Positions 18,372 to 26,763 of a stretch of DNA of 64,000 nucleotides are shown piece after piece. The stretch is from Glaciimonas sp. PCH181 (lineage in GTDB: Bacteria; Pseudomonadota; Gammaproteobacteria; Burkholderiales; Burkholderiaceae_D), in contig NZ_PYFP01000002.1 of assembly GCF_003056055.1 (NCBI RefSeq), positions 248,001 through 312,000 on the forward strand, read 5' to 3'. Made by a program: the position numbers and the translations under genes. Within the stretch, counting starts at the first letter, position 1; each line of letters begins with the position of its first letter. The notes under the pieces are model-generated. The model searched no databases. It worked only from the letters and a program-made list of their open reading frames with translations, and was not told the origin of the DNA.

Positions 18372-19621
18372 AAATAATAACCGAGCGAGATTCGCGGCCA
18401 ACGCTGGAAAGCGTCTTACGAAGGGCGCATCTGAGCGTGGCATTGATTGCGGTGATCATGGCAGGACTGACAATCATGATCGCGGGCTTGATTGCCATGC
18501 GGATTTACTCTGAACAAAATTTGATATTGGTCGCACGGTCAATGAGCTATACCGTTGAAGCCGCTGTCGTTTTTAATGACGCCACAACAGCGCAGGAAGC
18601 GCTGGCTTTAATTGCCAAGAATGAAGATATCGATGAAGTGCGTTTGACCGATATCCACGGCAAGTTGCTGACCAGATGGAAGAGAGGCGAACCCGGCACA
18701 AGATACCTCCTTGAACAAACATTAGGCGAGTTGATACTTCCTGAACCGTTGCTATTTCCGATCACGCATAACGATGTCGTGATCGGACATATTCGGTTGA
18801 CGCCGCATGGCCGCAACTTGCTGCATTTTTTGCTAAGCGGATTACTATGTGTATTGATCTGCCTGGCACTCAGCATAACGATTGCTCTGCGTTTTGCGAA
18901 TCGTATGCAGGCAGGCATTATTGGACCGATGCGCGATCTCGCAGAAATAGCCCATCGTGTGCGCCGCGAACGCTCGTTTGAATTGCGTGTGCCATCGGCC
19001 GAGATTGCCGAACTGAACGAACTCAACCACGATTTCAATGCCCTGCTTGATGAATTGGAGGCATGGCAAATTCATTTAAAAAGAGAACATGAAGGCCTCA
19101 CACATCGTGCCAACCATGACAGTCTGACAGGCCTGCCTAATCGTGCATTTCTGGTAGGCGAGTTGGATATGGCGATCGCCGACGCAAGGCAGAATAAAAC
19201 TAGAATCGCCGTCATGTTTATTGATTGCGATCTTTTCAAGCAAATCAATGATAAGCACGGACATGCTTCTGGTGATAGTGTCCTGATCGAGATCGCGTCG
19301 CGGATCAAGGGGCAGCTGCGAGGAGAAGATCTTGTCGCGCGACTGGGCGGAGATGAATTCGCCATCTTGCTCAAATCACTGCATCATAACAACGATGCCT
19401 TCCATATTGCCGATAGAATTATCTTCGAGATGAATACGCCGATTGAATTGCCAACAGGGCGCTCTATCGTTACATCGTTAACGATCGGTATTGCAAAGTT
19501 TCCTGAACATGGTGATGATCCTGTATCCATTTTGGCTGCTGCGGACAAAGCGATGTATTCCGCAAAAAAAATCCATCGCGGCACGCGTCAACTGGCCGAA
19601 CAACCTGCATTATCATCATAG
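18368..19621 (+). CDS. dgcN: Membrane diguanylate cyclase, YfiN/DgcN type
   Basis: Makes c-di-GMP. The 417-residue protein has a first membrane helix (about residues 20-45) and a periplasmic CHASE8-like sensor (SYTVEAAVVFNDATTAQEAL). A second helix (LLSGLLCVLICLALSITIAL), a HAMP region and the cyclase domain follow. The active-site GGDEF is exact (ARLGGDEFAILL) and an inhibitory RxxD site (RGED) lies five residues before it, so product inhibition is expected. Gene order with YfiR before and an OmpA lipoprotein after matches the Pseudomonas YfiBNR system, where YfiR represses the cyclase and YfiB sequesters YfiR under envelope stress. Confidence 0.93.
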   Translation: MKIITERDSRPTLESVLRRAHLSVALIAVIMAGLTIMIAGLIAMRIYSEQNLILVARSMSYTVEAAVVFNDATTAQEALALIAKNEDIDEVRLTDIHGKLLTRWKRGEPGTRYLLEQTLGELILPEPLLFPITHNDVVIGHIRLTPHGRNLLHFLLSGLLCVLICLALSITIALRFANRMQAGIIGPMRDLAEIAHRVRRERSFELRVPSAEIAELNELNHDFNALLDELEAWQIHLKREHEGLTHRANHDSLTGLPNRAFLVGELDMAIADARQNKTRIAVMFIDCDLFKQINDKHGHASGDSVLIEIASRIKGQLRGEDLVARLGGDEFAILLKSLHHNNDAFHIADRIIFEMNTPIELPTGRSIVTSLTIGIAKFPEHGDDPVSILAAADKAMYSAKKIHRGTRQLAEQPALSS

Positions 19622-19629
19622 GTAAAAAA

Positions 19630-20139
19630 ATGCTTCCTTTATCAAATAGGCTCTATCTGGGGATGATCGGTATATTGCTGGCGACTTTACAGTTGACCGG
19701 GTGTCAAACCTCGCCGCCAGCAGCCAAGGCCAAATTAACACCCGGACAGATCGCCGTGCTTCAAGAACAGGGATTCAAGCTCGCAGAAGAGGGATGGGAA
19801 TTAAGCTTCGCCGAAAAATTGCTATTCGGTGTCGATGCCTACAAGCTGACAGAAAAAAGTTCGGTCGCAGTTGAGAAGATCGGGAAGGCTTTGCATTCCG
19901 CTGACATTGAGAATCTCAAGGTAGATGGCCATACGGATTCATCCGGCAGTGACGTTTATAATCGTAAGCTGTCGCTACTGAGAGCAACCGCGGTCGCAGA
20001 TTCATTGGTCAACGTTGGCCTTAAGCGCACCAATATCGTTATTAGTGGGCTAGGAAAAGCACATCCGGTTGCCGATAATTCGACCCCGGATGGACGTGCA
20101 GAAAATCGTAGGGTTGTCATTATTGTGCTGGTGCCATAA
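19630..20139 (+). CDS. yfiB: OmpA-domain outer-membrane lipoprotein, YfiB-like
   Basis: Outer-membrane lipoprotein of 169 residues. Signal peptide with lipobox Leu-Thr-Gly-Cys near residue 25, a short linker, and an OmpA-like peptidoglycan-binding domain with VDGHTDSSGSDVYNRKLS and GLGKAHPVADNSTPDGRAENRRV. Only eight bases separate it from the cyclase gene. In the known system YfiB captures YfiR at the outer membrane and so releases YfiN. The role here is inferred from gene order and domains. Confidence 0.88.
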   Translation: MLPLSNRLYLGMIGILLATLQLTGCQTSPPAAKAKLTPGQIAVLQEQGFKLAEEGWELSFAEKLLFGVDAYKLTEKSSVAVEKIGKALHSADIENLKVDGHTDSSGSDVYNRKLSLLRATAVADSLVNVGLKRTNIVISGLGKAHPVADNSTPDGRAENRRVVIIVLVP

Positions 20140-20344
20140 CTTTACGCATTCGTCGTGTTGATCCTGCCTTTCCTGCTCTTACCAGGTAATTACAAAGAGG
20201 AAAAACGCGATGGCCCGCATCAAGAGCGCAGCGATGACGGGAAAATCATCTTTGCCCGTATCGGACTTCAATACGCAGGCTCTTGTGAATCCGTCCAATA
20301 GCGGCAACTGCATCGAGAACTGACGACGGCCGAGAAATAAATTG

Positions 20345-20375
20345 AAAAAAGGCAGCCGCAAAGCTACCCTTTTTT
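20345..20375. terminator. Bidirectional terminator-like hairpin
   Basis: GGCAGC (20351-20356) and GCTACC (20363-20368) pair better on the minus strand (one G-U). A run of A lies before the stem and a run of T after it, so it could end transcription from both sides: the yfiB unit and the porin remnant. Confidence 0.65.
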
Positions 20376-20429
20376 ATACACCATGTATTACGGGAAAAAT
20401 TACACGCAGAAAAACACGCAATCAAAACA

Positions 20430-20774
20430 TCAAAATACCTTCTGAACGCCCGCCATCACACCAGTTTGATTCAATCCCGGCCCGGCGACACTGCCAGCGT
20501 CAACCGACAAAGTCGACGTGCCTGAGTTACGAATGTAGCCCGCAAATGCATACACTGCCGTAGACTTCGAAAGGTTATACGTAGCCCGTGCCAACACCAT
20601 ATCCGCACCATTCGGCGAGTTCTTGATTTTGTTGCGTGAAACCTGCGCATCCAGCACCAGCGCATTTATCGGATAGCTCGCACCAAGGGAATAAATTCGG
20701 CTGCCACCATCAACGGTGGTGGTCGTTTTTCTATCGATGCCACCGGCACCGATACCCCAGGCGAGCATGGCCAA
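20430..20774 (-). pseudogene. C-terminal fragment of a general porin
   Basis: About 105 codons of beta-barrel porin end: alternating strands such as RIYSLGASYPINALVLDAQVS and ADMVLARATYNLSKSTAVYAFAGYIRN (around residues 25-85 of the frame), ending in GVMAGVQKVF with the terminal Phe needed for outer-membrane insertion. The signal peptide and the first two thirds of the roughly 350-residue barrel are missing, and the sequence upstream does not continue the reading frame. It is a truncated remnant. Confidence 0.85.
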
Positions 20775-21060
20775 GCAGATGCAATTAGCGCAAACCGGTG
20801 GCGATCACAATATGGATAAAAAAATAGCCCCTTCGATGGATCCAAAAATGCACGGAAAAATGGGCCACATGCCATCGACCAGCAGTTTCAGCGACCTATA
20901 TCATGGACACTAAATCATTGTGTTGCGGCCGGAGTTTATGCCGCAGAGTACGGCCGGTGGCGGACCGAACTAGATTTGACCTGACACTACCTGTCAGGTC
21001 AAATTTGAGCTAATACGCTTTAAAGAACACCACGCTCTGAAGTTGCTATCGCATTGACCA
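20775..21060. other. Degenerate intergenic DNA beside the porin fragment
   Basis: The plus strand reads as a Lys/Met/His-rich stretch (MDKKIAPSMDPKMHGKMGHM) that ends at 20913. It could be a scrap of a secreted metal-binding protein joined to the porin remnant, but no start, signal or homologous domain is visible. Just upstream of the LysR stop lies TTTGACCTGACACTACC-TGTCAGGTCAAA (about 20975-21006), an inverted repeat likely to terminate the minus-strand regulator gene. Confidence 0.45.
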
Positions 21061-21987
21061 TCAGCGCTGTGTTTTCCTCGAATTAATACTGTTAGCCGCA
21101 GGTCCGACAACGTCTTTCGATAGCAGCTTCACCTGCTCGATAAATGCCCGGACCGCTGGCGCGCGTTCATGTCGTCGGTAAGTCAATGCGATCTCGGTCT
21201 CTATCGGCTTTCCCGCCAGTGGCCGATACGTCACCCCCGGAATCCGAATGTGATCAACTGCCGAATACGGAACAATCGCCACGTCCTGGCTGATCGACAC
21301 GGCAGCGATGACCGCGACTAAGCCGCCCGGTGCGGCGCTAATGCGGGGCGTGAATTTACCACGGCGGCCCACCGCGAGGGTCCCTTCGACCTGCTCGGGG
21401 ACAATAAAATTTGAGGTAGCCAGATCCGCGGCGCGAATGGCGGTCAGATCAGCGAAGCGGGAATTGGTTGGCACCGCCACGACATAGTTCTCGCGCAGGA
21501 CTGCCATCGCGTCGATACCCGGTGGGAAATTGATTGGCGGCCGCACAAAGGCCAAGTCCAGCGCACCGGCTTCCAACATCTCTGGCATGGCGCGCATAGA
21601 AATTTCACGTGAATTAACCTGCACCGCAGGGTAGGCCTCCCGATAGCGGCTCAGTTGCTGCTGGAACAATCCCGAGAACGCCGCCGAGGCCACGTAACCG
21701 AGTTCGATCCGTCCGATCTCGCCGCGTCCGGCACGGCGAGCAGTCTCCTCAGCACGATCGAACTGCGCCATGGCCAATTGCACTTCTACAAGAAATAACT
21801 GGCCAGCCGATGTCAGCGTCACCGAGCGCTTGGTGCGATTAAACAAGCGCACGTTCAAGAGCGTTTCCATCTCCCGAATCTGCTTCGAAATCGCTGGCGT
21901 CGAGATCCCAAGTTCCTCTGCTGCCCGCGTGAAATGAAGTTGCGTAGCGACCTCAGCGAAGCAACGAAAATGTCTAAATTCCATCAT
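21061..21987 (-). CDS. LysR-family regulator, divergent to nitrilase
   Basis: Transcription factor of 308 residues: N-terminal winged helix (FRHFRCFAEVATQLHFTRAAEELGISTPAISKQIREMETLL) followed by the LysR effector-binding domain. Two consecutive Met codons start it. It is transcribed away from the nitrilase-racemase-permease genes across a 170-base region holding LysR-type half sites, so it most likely controls them in response to a nitrile or hydroxy-acid inducer. The inducer is inferred. Confidence 0.92.
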   Translation of the reverse strand: MMEFRHFRCFAEVATQLHFTRAAEELGISTPAISKQIREMETLLNVRLFNRTKRSVTLTSAGQLFLVEVQLAMAQFDRAEETARRAGRGEIGRIELGYVASAAFSGLFQQQLSRYREAYPAVQVNSREISMRAMPEMLEAGALDLAFVRPPINFPPGIDAMAVLRENYVVAVPTNSRFADLTAIRAADLATSNFIVPEQVEGTLAVGRRGKFTPRISAAPGGLVAVIAAVSISQDVAIVPYSAVDHIRIPGVTYRPLAGKPIETEIALTYRRHERAPAVRAFIEQVKLLSKDVVGPAANSINSRKTQR

Positions 21988-22023
21988 TTTGTGTTAACTC
22001 ACATGAAATTATTTGGCTGTTTA

Positions 22024-22055
22024 GTTATAACAGAAAATAACAATAGAAAGGTTAT
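22024..22055. promoter_or_regulatory. Probable LysR operator
   Basis: A perfect palindrome GTTATAAC (22024-22031) is followed by an inverted repeat ATAAC-N9-GTTAT (22037-22055). Three related half sites in the divergent region between the regulator and nitrilase fit the recognition/activation site layout of LysR proteins. Confidence 0.5.
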
Positions 22056-22157
22056 ATTCATACTCAGTGCAAAAGATCATCCCGCCTTGAGCCAGTGAAT
22101 ACCGCTGGAAATACGCGGCTTATGCATTCCCTGAATTTTTTCCAAAGGAGATAACCC

Positions 22158-23207
22158 ATGAAAACTTATCCAAAATTTAAAGCGGCGGCGTGTCACGTAG
22201 CGCCCGTCTATTTCGATACACCCGCGACAATCGACAAGGCCTGCGCATGGATCGCAGAAGCCGCAGCCAACGGCGCGTCGCTAGTCGCATTTCCTGAATC
22301 GTTCGTGTCGGCTTTTCCCGTCTGGTGCGGTGTATGGGCACCGGTAGACACGCATGAATTCTTCGTCAAGCTGGCTTCATCCACAGTGCTAGTGAACGGA
22401 CCGGAAATTGACCGCCTGCGCGCTGAAGCAAAAAAACACGGCGTCTTTGTATCCATCGGTATCAACGAAGGCACACCCAACAGTTTCGGCTGCATCTACG
22501 ATACGAATTTGTTGATCGGCGACGACGGCAGTATCTTGAACCGCCATCGCAAACTGGTGCCAACCTACTGGGAAAAATTGGTCTGGGCGAATGGTGACGG
22601 CAGCGGATTGCGCGTGGTCGATACCCGCATTGGCCACATCGGCGCATTGGTTTGCGGCGAGAACACCAACGCACTAGCGCGCTACTCTTTGCTGGCACAA
22701 GGCGAGAACGTGCACATCTCATCGTTCTCACCACGCTGGCCTACGCATCCGCCGGGCGAAGCCGCCTACGACCTCGAAGCATCGATCAAGCTACGTGCCG
22801 GTGCCCATGCGTTTGAAGGCAAACTCTTCAACATCGTCGCTTCCGGTTTCTTGCCGCCGGAAGCCATTGATATGATCAGCCGTGGCGATCCGCGTCCGCG
22901 CCGTTTGATGGAGGAAGCATCGAAAAGCGTATCGATGATCCTAGGCCCGGATGGCGTGCCGATCAGCCCAATCCTGCGTGATGAAGAAGGCATCGTCTAC
23001 GCCGATATCGATCTGGAACGTTGCGTTATACCGAAGCAATTCCAGGATGTAGTGGGTTACTACAACCGTTTCGATATCTTCGACGTAAACGTCAATCGTC
23101 GCGCCCAATCGCCAGCACGTTTCAGCGATCAGGACAGCACCGAGCCCTATGGCGAACCCGGCTGGTCGGGCGCGCCGCAAGCTACTTCGTCGAGCGCGGA
23201 AGTCTAA
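22158..23207 (+). CDS. Nitrilase (arylacetonitrilase-like)
   Basis: Hydrolyses a nitrile to the carboxylic acid and ammonia; 349 residues, normal for microbial nitrilases. The catalytic triad is visible as Glu47 (VAFPESFVSAFP), Lys132 (NRHRKLVPTYWEK) and Cys166 (ALVCGENTN), with the conserved HISSFSPRWP segment after it. A strong AGGAG site precedes ATG. The gene begins an operon whose next member is a mandelate racemase with every catalytic residue conserved. Mandelonitrile is therefore a likely substrate, giving mandelate; substrate preference is inferred from context. Confidence 0.92.
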   Translation: MKTYPKFKAAACHVAPVYFDTPATIDKACAWIAEAAANGASLVAFPESFVSAFPVWCGVWAPVDTHEFFVKLASSTVLVNGPEIDRLRAEAKKHGVFVSIGINEGTPNSFGCIYDTNLLIGDDGSILNRHRKLVPTYWEKLVWANGDGSGLRVVDTRIGHIGALVCGENTNALARYSLLAQGENVHISSFSPRWPTHPPGEAAYDLEASIKLRAGAHAFEGKLFNIVASGFLPPEAIDMISRGDPRPRRLMEEASKSVSMILGPDGVPISPILRDEEGIVYADIDLERCVIPKQFQDVVGYYNRFDIFDVNVNRRAQSPARFSDQDSTEPYGEPGWSGAPQATSSSAEV

Positions 23208-23221
23208 GCATTTATTGAATC

Positions 23222-23250
23222 GCCAGGCCGCAGTTCTCACTCGGCCTGGC
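23222..23250 (+). terminator. Intercistronic hairpin nitrilase/racemase
   Basis: GCCAGGCCG pairs perfectly with CGGCCTGGC over nine GC-rich pairs around an 11-base loop and is followed by ATTTATCCTTTT, a poor T-run. It is probably a partial terminator or mRNA-stabilising element that sets nitrilase above racemase expression. Confidence 0.55.
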
Positions 23251-23279
23251 ATTTATCCTTTTAAGCGAGGCTTACTTCG

Positions 23280-24386
23280 ATGGCGACCAATTCCCAATTT
23301 CAACACGACCACCCTGTCATCACCGCGGTGCGGGTGCGCGCACTTTCCGTCCCCTTATCGACACCGTTACGGACTGCAAGCGGGGTCATGACGGTGGCTC
23401 CATTGCTGCTATTTGACATCGAGACCAATGCCAATGTGCGCGGCGTCTCGTATATTTTTACTTACACCCCCACCGTGCTGGCGGCAACCAAACAACTTGC
23501 TATCGATCTTTCCGCACTCGTCGTAGGACAAGCACTAGCCCCGTTAACCTTGCTCACCGCGCTACGCAAACGGGTCAAGTTGATAGGCTCTTACGGGCTG
23601 ATCGACATGGTGCTGGCGGGAATCGACATGGCGCTGTGGGATGCCTGGGCGCGCCACCTGCGTCAGCCACTCGTACGCGTACTAGGAGGCACCACGGCAC
23701 GCCCTATCAACGCGTATGCAAGTTACGGCATGGATGGCGTCGAGCAGGCCGGTCGCAACGTGATGGCGGCTGCGGAAGCCGGTTTTAAGGCAGTCAAGAT
23801 TAAGATCGGCTATCCGACCTTAAAGGAAGATATCGCCGCAGTCCGTACTGCCCATAGCGCAAGTGCAGGAGCGGTTGGCATCATGGTCGATTACAACCAA
23901 AGTCTGAACGTGCCCGAAGCGATCACGCGCTGCAAAGCGCTCGATAGCGAAGGCCTGTTATGGATCGAAGAACCTACCGACTTCGACGATAACGCAGGGC
24001 ACGCCCGGATCGCAGCCAGCATCGAAACGCCGCTTCAATTAGGCGAAAACTTATACGGACCAAGACTGATCGCCACCAGTTTACGTGACGGCGCTTCGGA
24101 TTTGATGATGCCGGATTTGATGAAGGTTGGCGGTGTCAGCGGGTGGATAGAAACGTCCGCGATCTGCGCTGCGCAAAACGTCCCGGTTTCGAACCATTTC
24201 TATCAAGAAGTCAGCATACATATGCTGGCCGTCACGCCCACCGCACATTTCCTCGAATATTTCGCCATGGCCGATCCAATCCTGGTCGATCCATTACGCA
24301 TCGTCGATGGCAAAGCCTATGCGCCTGATGCCGAAGGCAACGGAATGACGTGGCAAGAGAAAGCCATTAACCGCTTTATTTGCTGA
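23280..24386 (+). CDS. mdlA: Mandelate racemase (enolase superfamily)
   Basis: Interconverts (R)- and (S)-mandelate by proton abstraction; 368 residues. Every key residue of Pseudomonas putida mandelate racemase is found at a constant offset of nine: Lys173 and Lys175 (KIKIGYP), metal ligands Asp204 (VDYNQSL), Glu230 (WIEEP) and Glu256 (LGENLYG), Asp279 (MPDLMKVGG), His306 (SNHFYQE) and Glu326 (HFLEYFAM). The short N-terminal capping domain is also similar. This pattern is more specific than for generic muconate-lactonising relatives. It lies between a nitrilase and an LctP-type permease. Dehydrogenase and decarboxylase genes of the mandelate pathway are not in the window. Confidence 0.88.
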   Translation: MATNSQFQHDHPVITAVRVRALSVPLSTPLRTASGVMTVAPLLLFDIETNANVRGVSYIFTYTPTVLAATKQLAIDLSALVVGQALAPLTLLTALRKRVKLIGSYGLIDMVLAGIDMALWDAWARHLRQPLVRVLGGTTARPINAYASYGMDGVEQAGRNVMAAAEAGFKAVKIKIGYPTLKEDIAAVRTAHSASAGAVGIMVDYNQSLNVPEAITRCKALDSEGLLWIEEPTDFDDNAGHARIAASIETPLQLGENLYGPRLIATSLRDGASDLMMPDLMKVGGVSGWIETSAICAAQNVPVSNHFYQEVSIHMLAVTPTAHFLEYFAMADPILVDPLRIVDGKAYAPDAEGNGMTWQEKAINRFIC

Positions 24387-24541
24387 GCTATCGCCAATCC
24401 TAAACCGTCCCACCTAAGTAACCGTGGTGCAGTCAGCACCACGACAAAAACCAACCGACCACGATCCGCATGGCCAGAGACGAGCGCCGCCTACAGGCGC
24501 CCGGCCAACCCACAATTGCAAACATAAAAATGGAGACAACC

Positions 24542-26203
24542 ATGATCTGGCAGCAAAACTACAACCCCTTCGGAAATATGCTCATCTCGACGCTACTGGC
24601 GATTGTGCCAGTAGCCGTCATGCTGATAGGCCTCGGATTTTTACACCTGAAGGCGCACATCGCGGCATTTGCAGGGCTGCTCAGCGCATTCTTCGTCGCT
24701 GTGTTTGCATTTGGCATGCCGGCCGATCTGGCGATTCGGGCAGCCGGAATGGGCGGTCTTACCGGGCTGATGCCGATCGGCTGGATCGTGCTCAATATCA
24801 TCTTTTTGCATCAACTGACCGAGCAGAATGGCTCATTCAAAGTCTTACAGGATTCCATCGCAGGCATCACCGAAGATCGACGATTGCAACTGCTGCTGAT
24901 CGCCTTTTCTTTCGGCGCTTTTTTCGAAGGTGCGGCCGGTTTCGGTACGCCGGTTGCGGTAACGGCGTCGATCCTGATCGGCCTCGGATTCTCACCGCTA
25001 GCGGCATCGGGATTGAGCCTGATCGCCAACACTGCACCAGTGGCATTCGGCGCGCTCGGAACGCCTCTTATCACTTTAGCCAAGGTCCACGGCTATGACG
25101 TGATGGCGATTTCGTCCATGGTCGGTCGCCAATTACCGTTATTCTCGTTACTTGTACCTTTCTGGATGATCTGGGCATTTGGCGGTCGCAAGGCAGTCGT
25201 CGAAATCTGGCCAGCGATCCTGGTCAGCGGGTTAAGTTTCGCGATTCCGCAATATCTGGTTTCTAATTTCATCGGTCCGGAACTGGTAGACGTGATCGCC
25301 GCGATCAGCTCACTGGTGGCTTTGGTGTTGTTCCTGCGGGTGTGGCAACCCAAGCGCATCTGGACCTCCGCATCGCTACGCCAGCACGACGACAGCCGCG
25401 TAGAAGGCCACACTCTTGCCAAGCGTGAAACCCATTCCTGCAGCGCTGTCATGCGCGCCTGGATGCCGTGGGCGATCCTGACCGTCTTCGTGTTCGTCTG
25501 GGGCTTGCCGCCGGTGAAAACGTTCTGGAATAACTTGTTCGCACCGGCGTTTCAGATTCCCGGCCTGCACAATCTGGTTCAGAAAGTCGCGCCCGCAGTA
25601 GCCATACCGCATCTGGAAGGGGCCGTATACGTCTTTAGTCTATTCTCGGCAACCGGCACCGGGATTCTGCTGGCAGCGTTGCTTGGCGGTCTGATCATGC
25701 GATATTCGATTATGCAACTCGTAGCAAGCTACTTCCGGACAGTCTGGCTGATCCGCTATTCGCTGCTGACCATTACGCTGATGCTCGCGCTGGGCACGTT
25801 AACCCGCTTCTCTGGCCTGGATACCACGCTGGGTCTTGCTTTCGCCACTACCGGCGTTATGTATCCCTTCTTTGGCACGCTGATGGGATGGATGGGCGTG
25901 GCGCTGACAGGCTCTGACACTGCCTCCAACGTGTTATTCGGTGGCATGCAAAAGGTTGCCGCAGATCAGTTGGGACTCAGCCCAAACTTAATGGGTGCAG
26001 CGAATAGTGCGGGTGGTGTCATGGGCAAGATGATCGATGCGCAATCGATCGTCGTAGCCTCCACCGCAACGCGCTGGTTCAATCATGAGGGCGACATCCT
26101 GCGGTATGTGTTTTTCCACTCGATTGCATTGGCCTGTTTGGTGGGAATTTTCGTGACGCTACAGGCGTATGTATTTCCGTTCACGCTGATGGTCGTGCAC
26201 TGA
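24542..26203 (+). CDS. LctP-family permease (lactate/glycolate/2-hydroxy acid)
   Basis: Inner-membrane proton symporter for 2-hydroxy-monocarboxylates, 553 residues from ATG 24542, which has GGAGAC six bases upstream; the frame opens earlier but that part is not conserved in type. About twelve to fourteen helices are visible, with family motifs FGAFFEGAAGFGTPVAVTA, NTAPVAFGALGTPL and LTGSDTASNVLFGG near the C-terminus. Known members carry lactate and glycolate. Next to nitrilase and mandelate racemase it plausibly imports mandelate. A strong terminator closes the unit. Confidence 0.9.
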   Translation: MIWQQNYNPFGNMLISTLLAIVPVAVMLIGLGFLHLKAHIAAFAGLLSAFFVAVFAFGMPADLAIRAAGMGGLTGLMPIGWIVLNIIFLHQLTEQNGSFKVLQDSIAGITEDRRLQLLLIAFSFGAFFEGAAGFGTPVAVTASILIGLGFSPLAASGLSLIANTAPVAFGALGTPLITLAKVHGYDVMAISSMVGRQLPLFSLLVPFWMIWAFGGRKAVVEIWPAILVSGLSFAIPQYLVSNFIGPELVDVIAAISSLVALVLFLRVWQPKRIWTSASLRQHDDSRVEGHTLAKRETHSCSAVMRAWMPWAILTVFVFVWGLPPVKTFWNNLFAPAFQIPGLHNLVQKVAPAVAIPHLEGAVYVFSLFSATGTGILLAALLGGLIMRYSIMQLVASYFRTVWLIRYSLLTITLMLALGTLTRFSGLDTTLGLAFATTGVMYPFFGTLMGWMGVALTGSDTASNVLFGGMQKVAADQLGLSPNLMGAANSAGGVMGKMIDAQSIVVASTATRWFNHEGDILRYVFFHSIALACLVGIFVTLQAYVFPFTLMVVH

Positions 26204-26239
26204 TACTTCAACGTCGACTATTTTTTGCGAACTAATGAG

Positions 26240-26270
26240 GGTTACCCGCTTCGGCGCGTAACCTTTTTTT
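26240..26270 (+). terminator. Terminator after LctP-type permease
   Basis: GGTTACCCGC, UUCG tetraloop and GCGCGTAACC form a ten-position stem with one mismatch, followed by seven T. It ends the nitrilase operon between convergent genes. Confidence 0.9.
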
Positions 26271-26282
26271 GCGCCGTCAGTA

Positions 26283-26663
26283 TCAGCCCAGCATCATGAT
26301 TGCATCGATTGAAACCTGAGCATTCTTCGGCAGCGAAGCAACACCCAGCGAAGCGCGCGCGGGATACGGCTGCTGAAAATAACGCGCCGTCACGGCATTG
26401 AGAATGGCCGACTTGCTGAGATCAATGAGGTAAATATTCAGCTTGACGATATCGGCGAGAGAACCACCGGCCGCTTCAGCCACTGCCTTGATATTCTCGA
26501 ACACTTGCACAAACTGCGCCTCATCCCCTTCCACCAATTCCATGGTGCGCGGGTCTAGCGGAATTTGTGCCGTCAGATAAACAGTGTTATCGATCTTGAT
26601 AGCCTGCGAATAAGCGCCAATGGCGGCAGGCGCTTGGTCACTGTGGACGGCGGTCTTGACCAT
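26283..26663 (-). CDS. ridA: RidA-family enamine/imine deaminase
   Basis: Cytosolic trimeric protein of 126 residues that hydrolyses reactive enamines/imines formed by PLP enzymes. From [21 protein letters not shown] (with GGAG upstream) the length equals the family standard; an upstream in-frame ATG adds a non-conserved 12-residue tail. The Arg needed for deaminase activity in the [14 protein letters not shown] segment and the Glu-bearing C-terminal VSIDAIMML region are present. It lies downstream of the SDR gene on the same strand with a 100-base gap, and may serve the same pathway or general metabolism. Confidence 0.9.
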   Translation of the reverse strand: MVKTAVHSDQAPAAIGAYSQAIKIDNTVYLTAQIPLDPRTMELVEGDEAQFVQVFENIKAVAEAAGGSLADIVKLNIYLIDLSKSAILNAVTARYFQQPYPARASLGVASLPKNAQVSIDAIMMLG

Positions 26664-26763
26664 ACTATGTTTCTCCAAAAAATAGTCGCCAGGCATCAAT
26701 CCAGCGCAATGCCGCGATGATGCCCGATGACCTTAATGTGTTTGCTGTGCTTGTTGTGCCTGC

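Noticed and set aside
24424..25098. 224-codon plus-strand frame at the LctP 5' end
   Set aside because: Arg/His-rich shadow in another frame of the permease, which has a good start and motifs.
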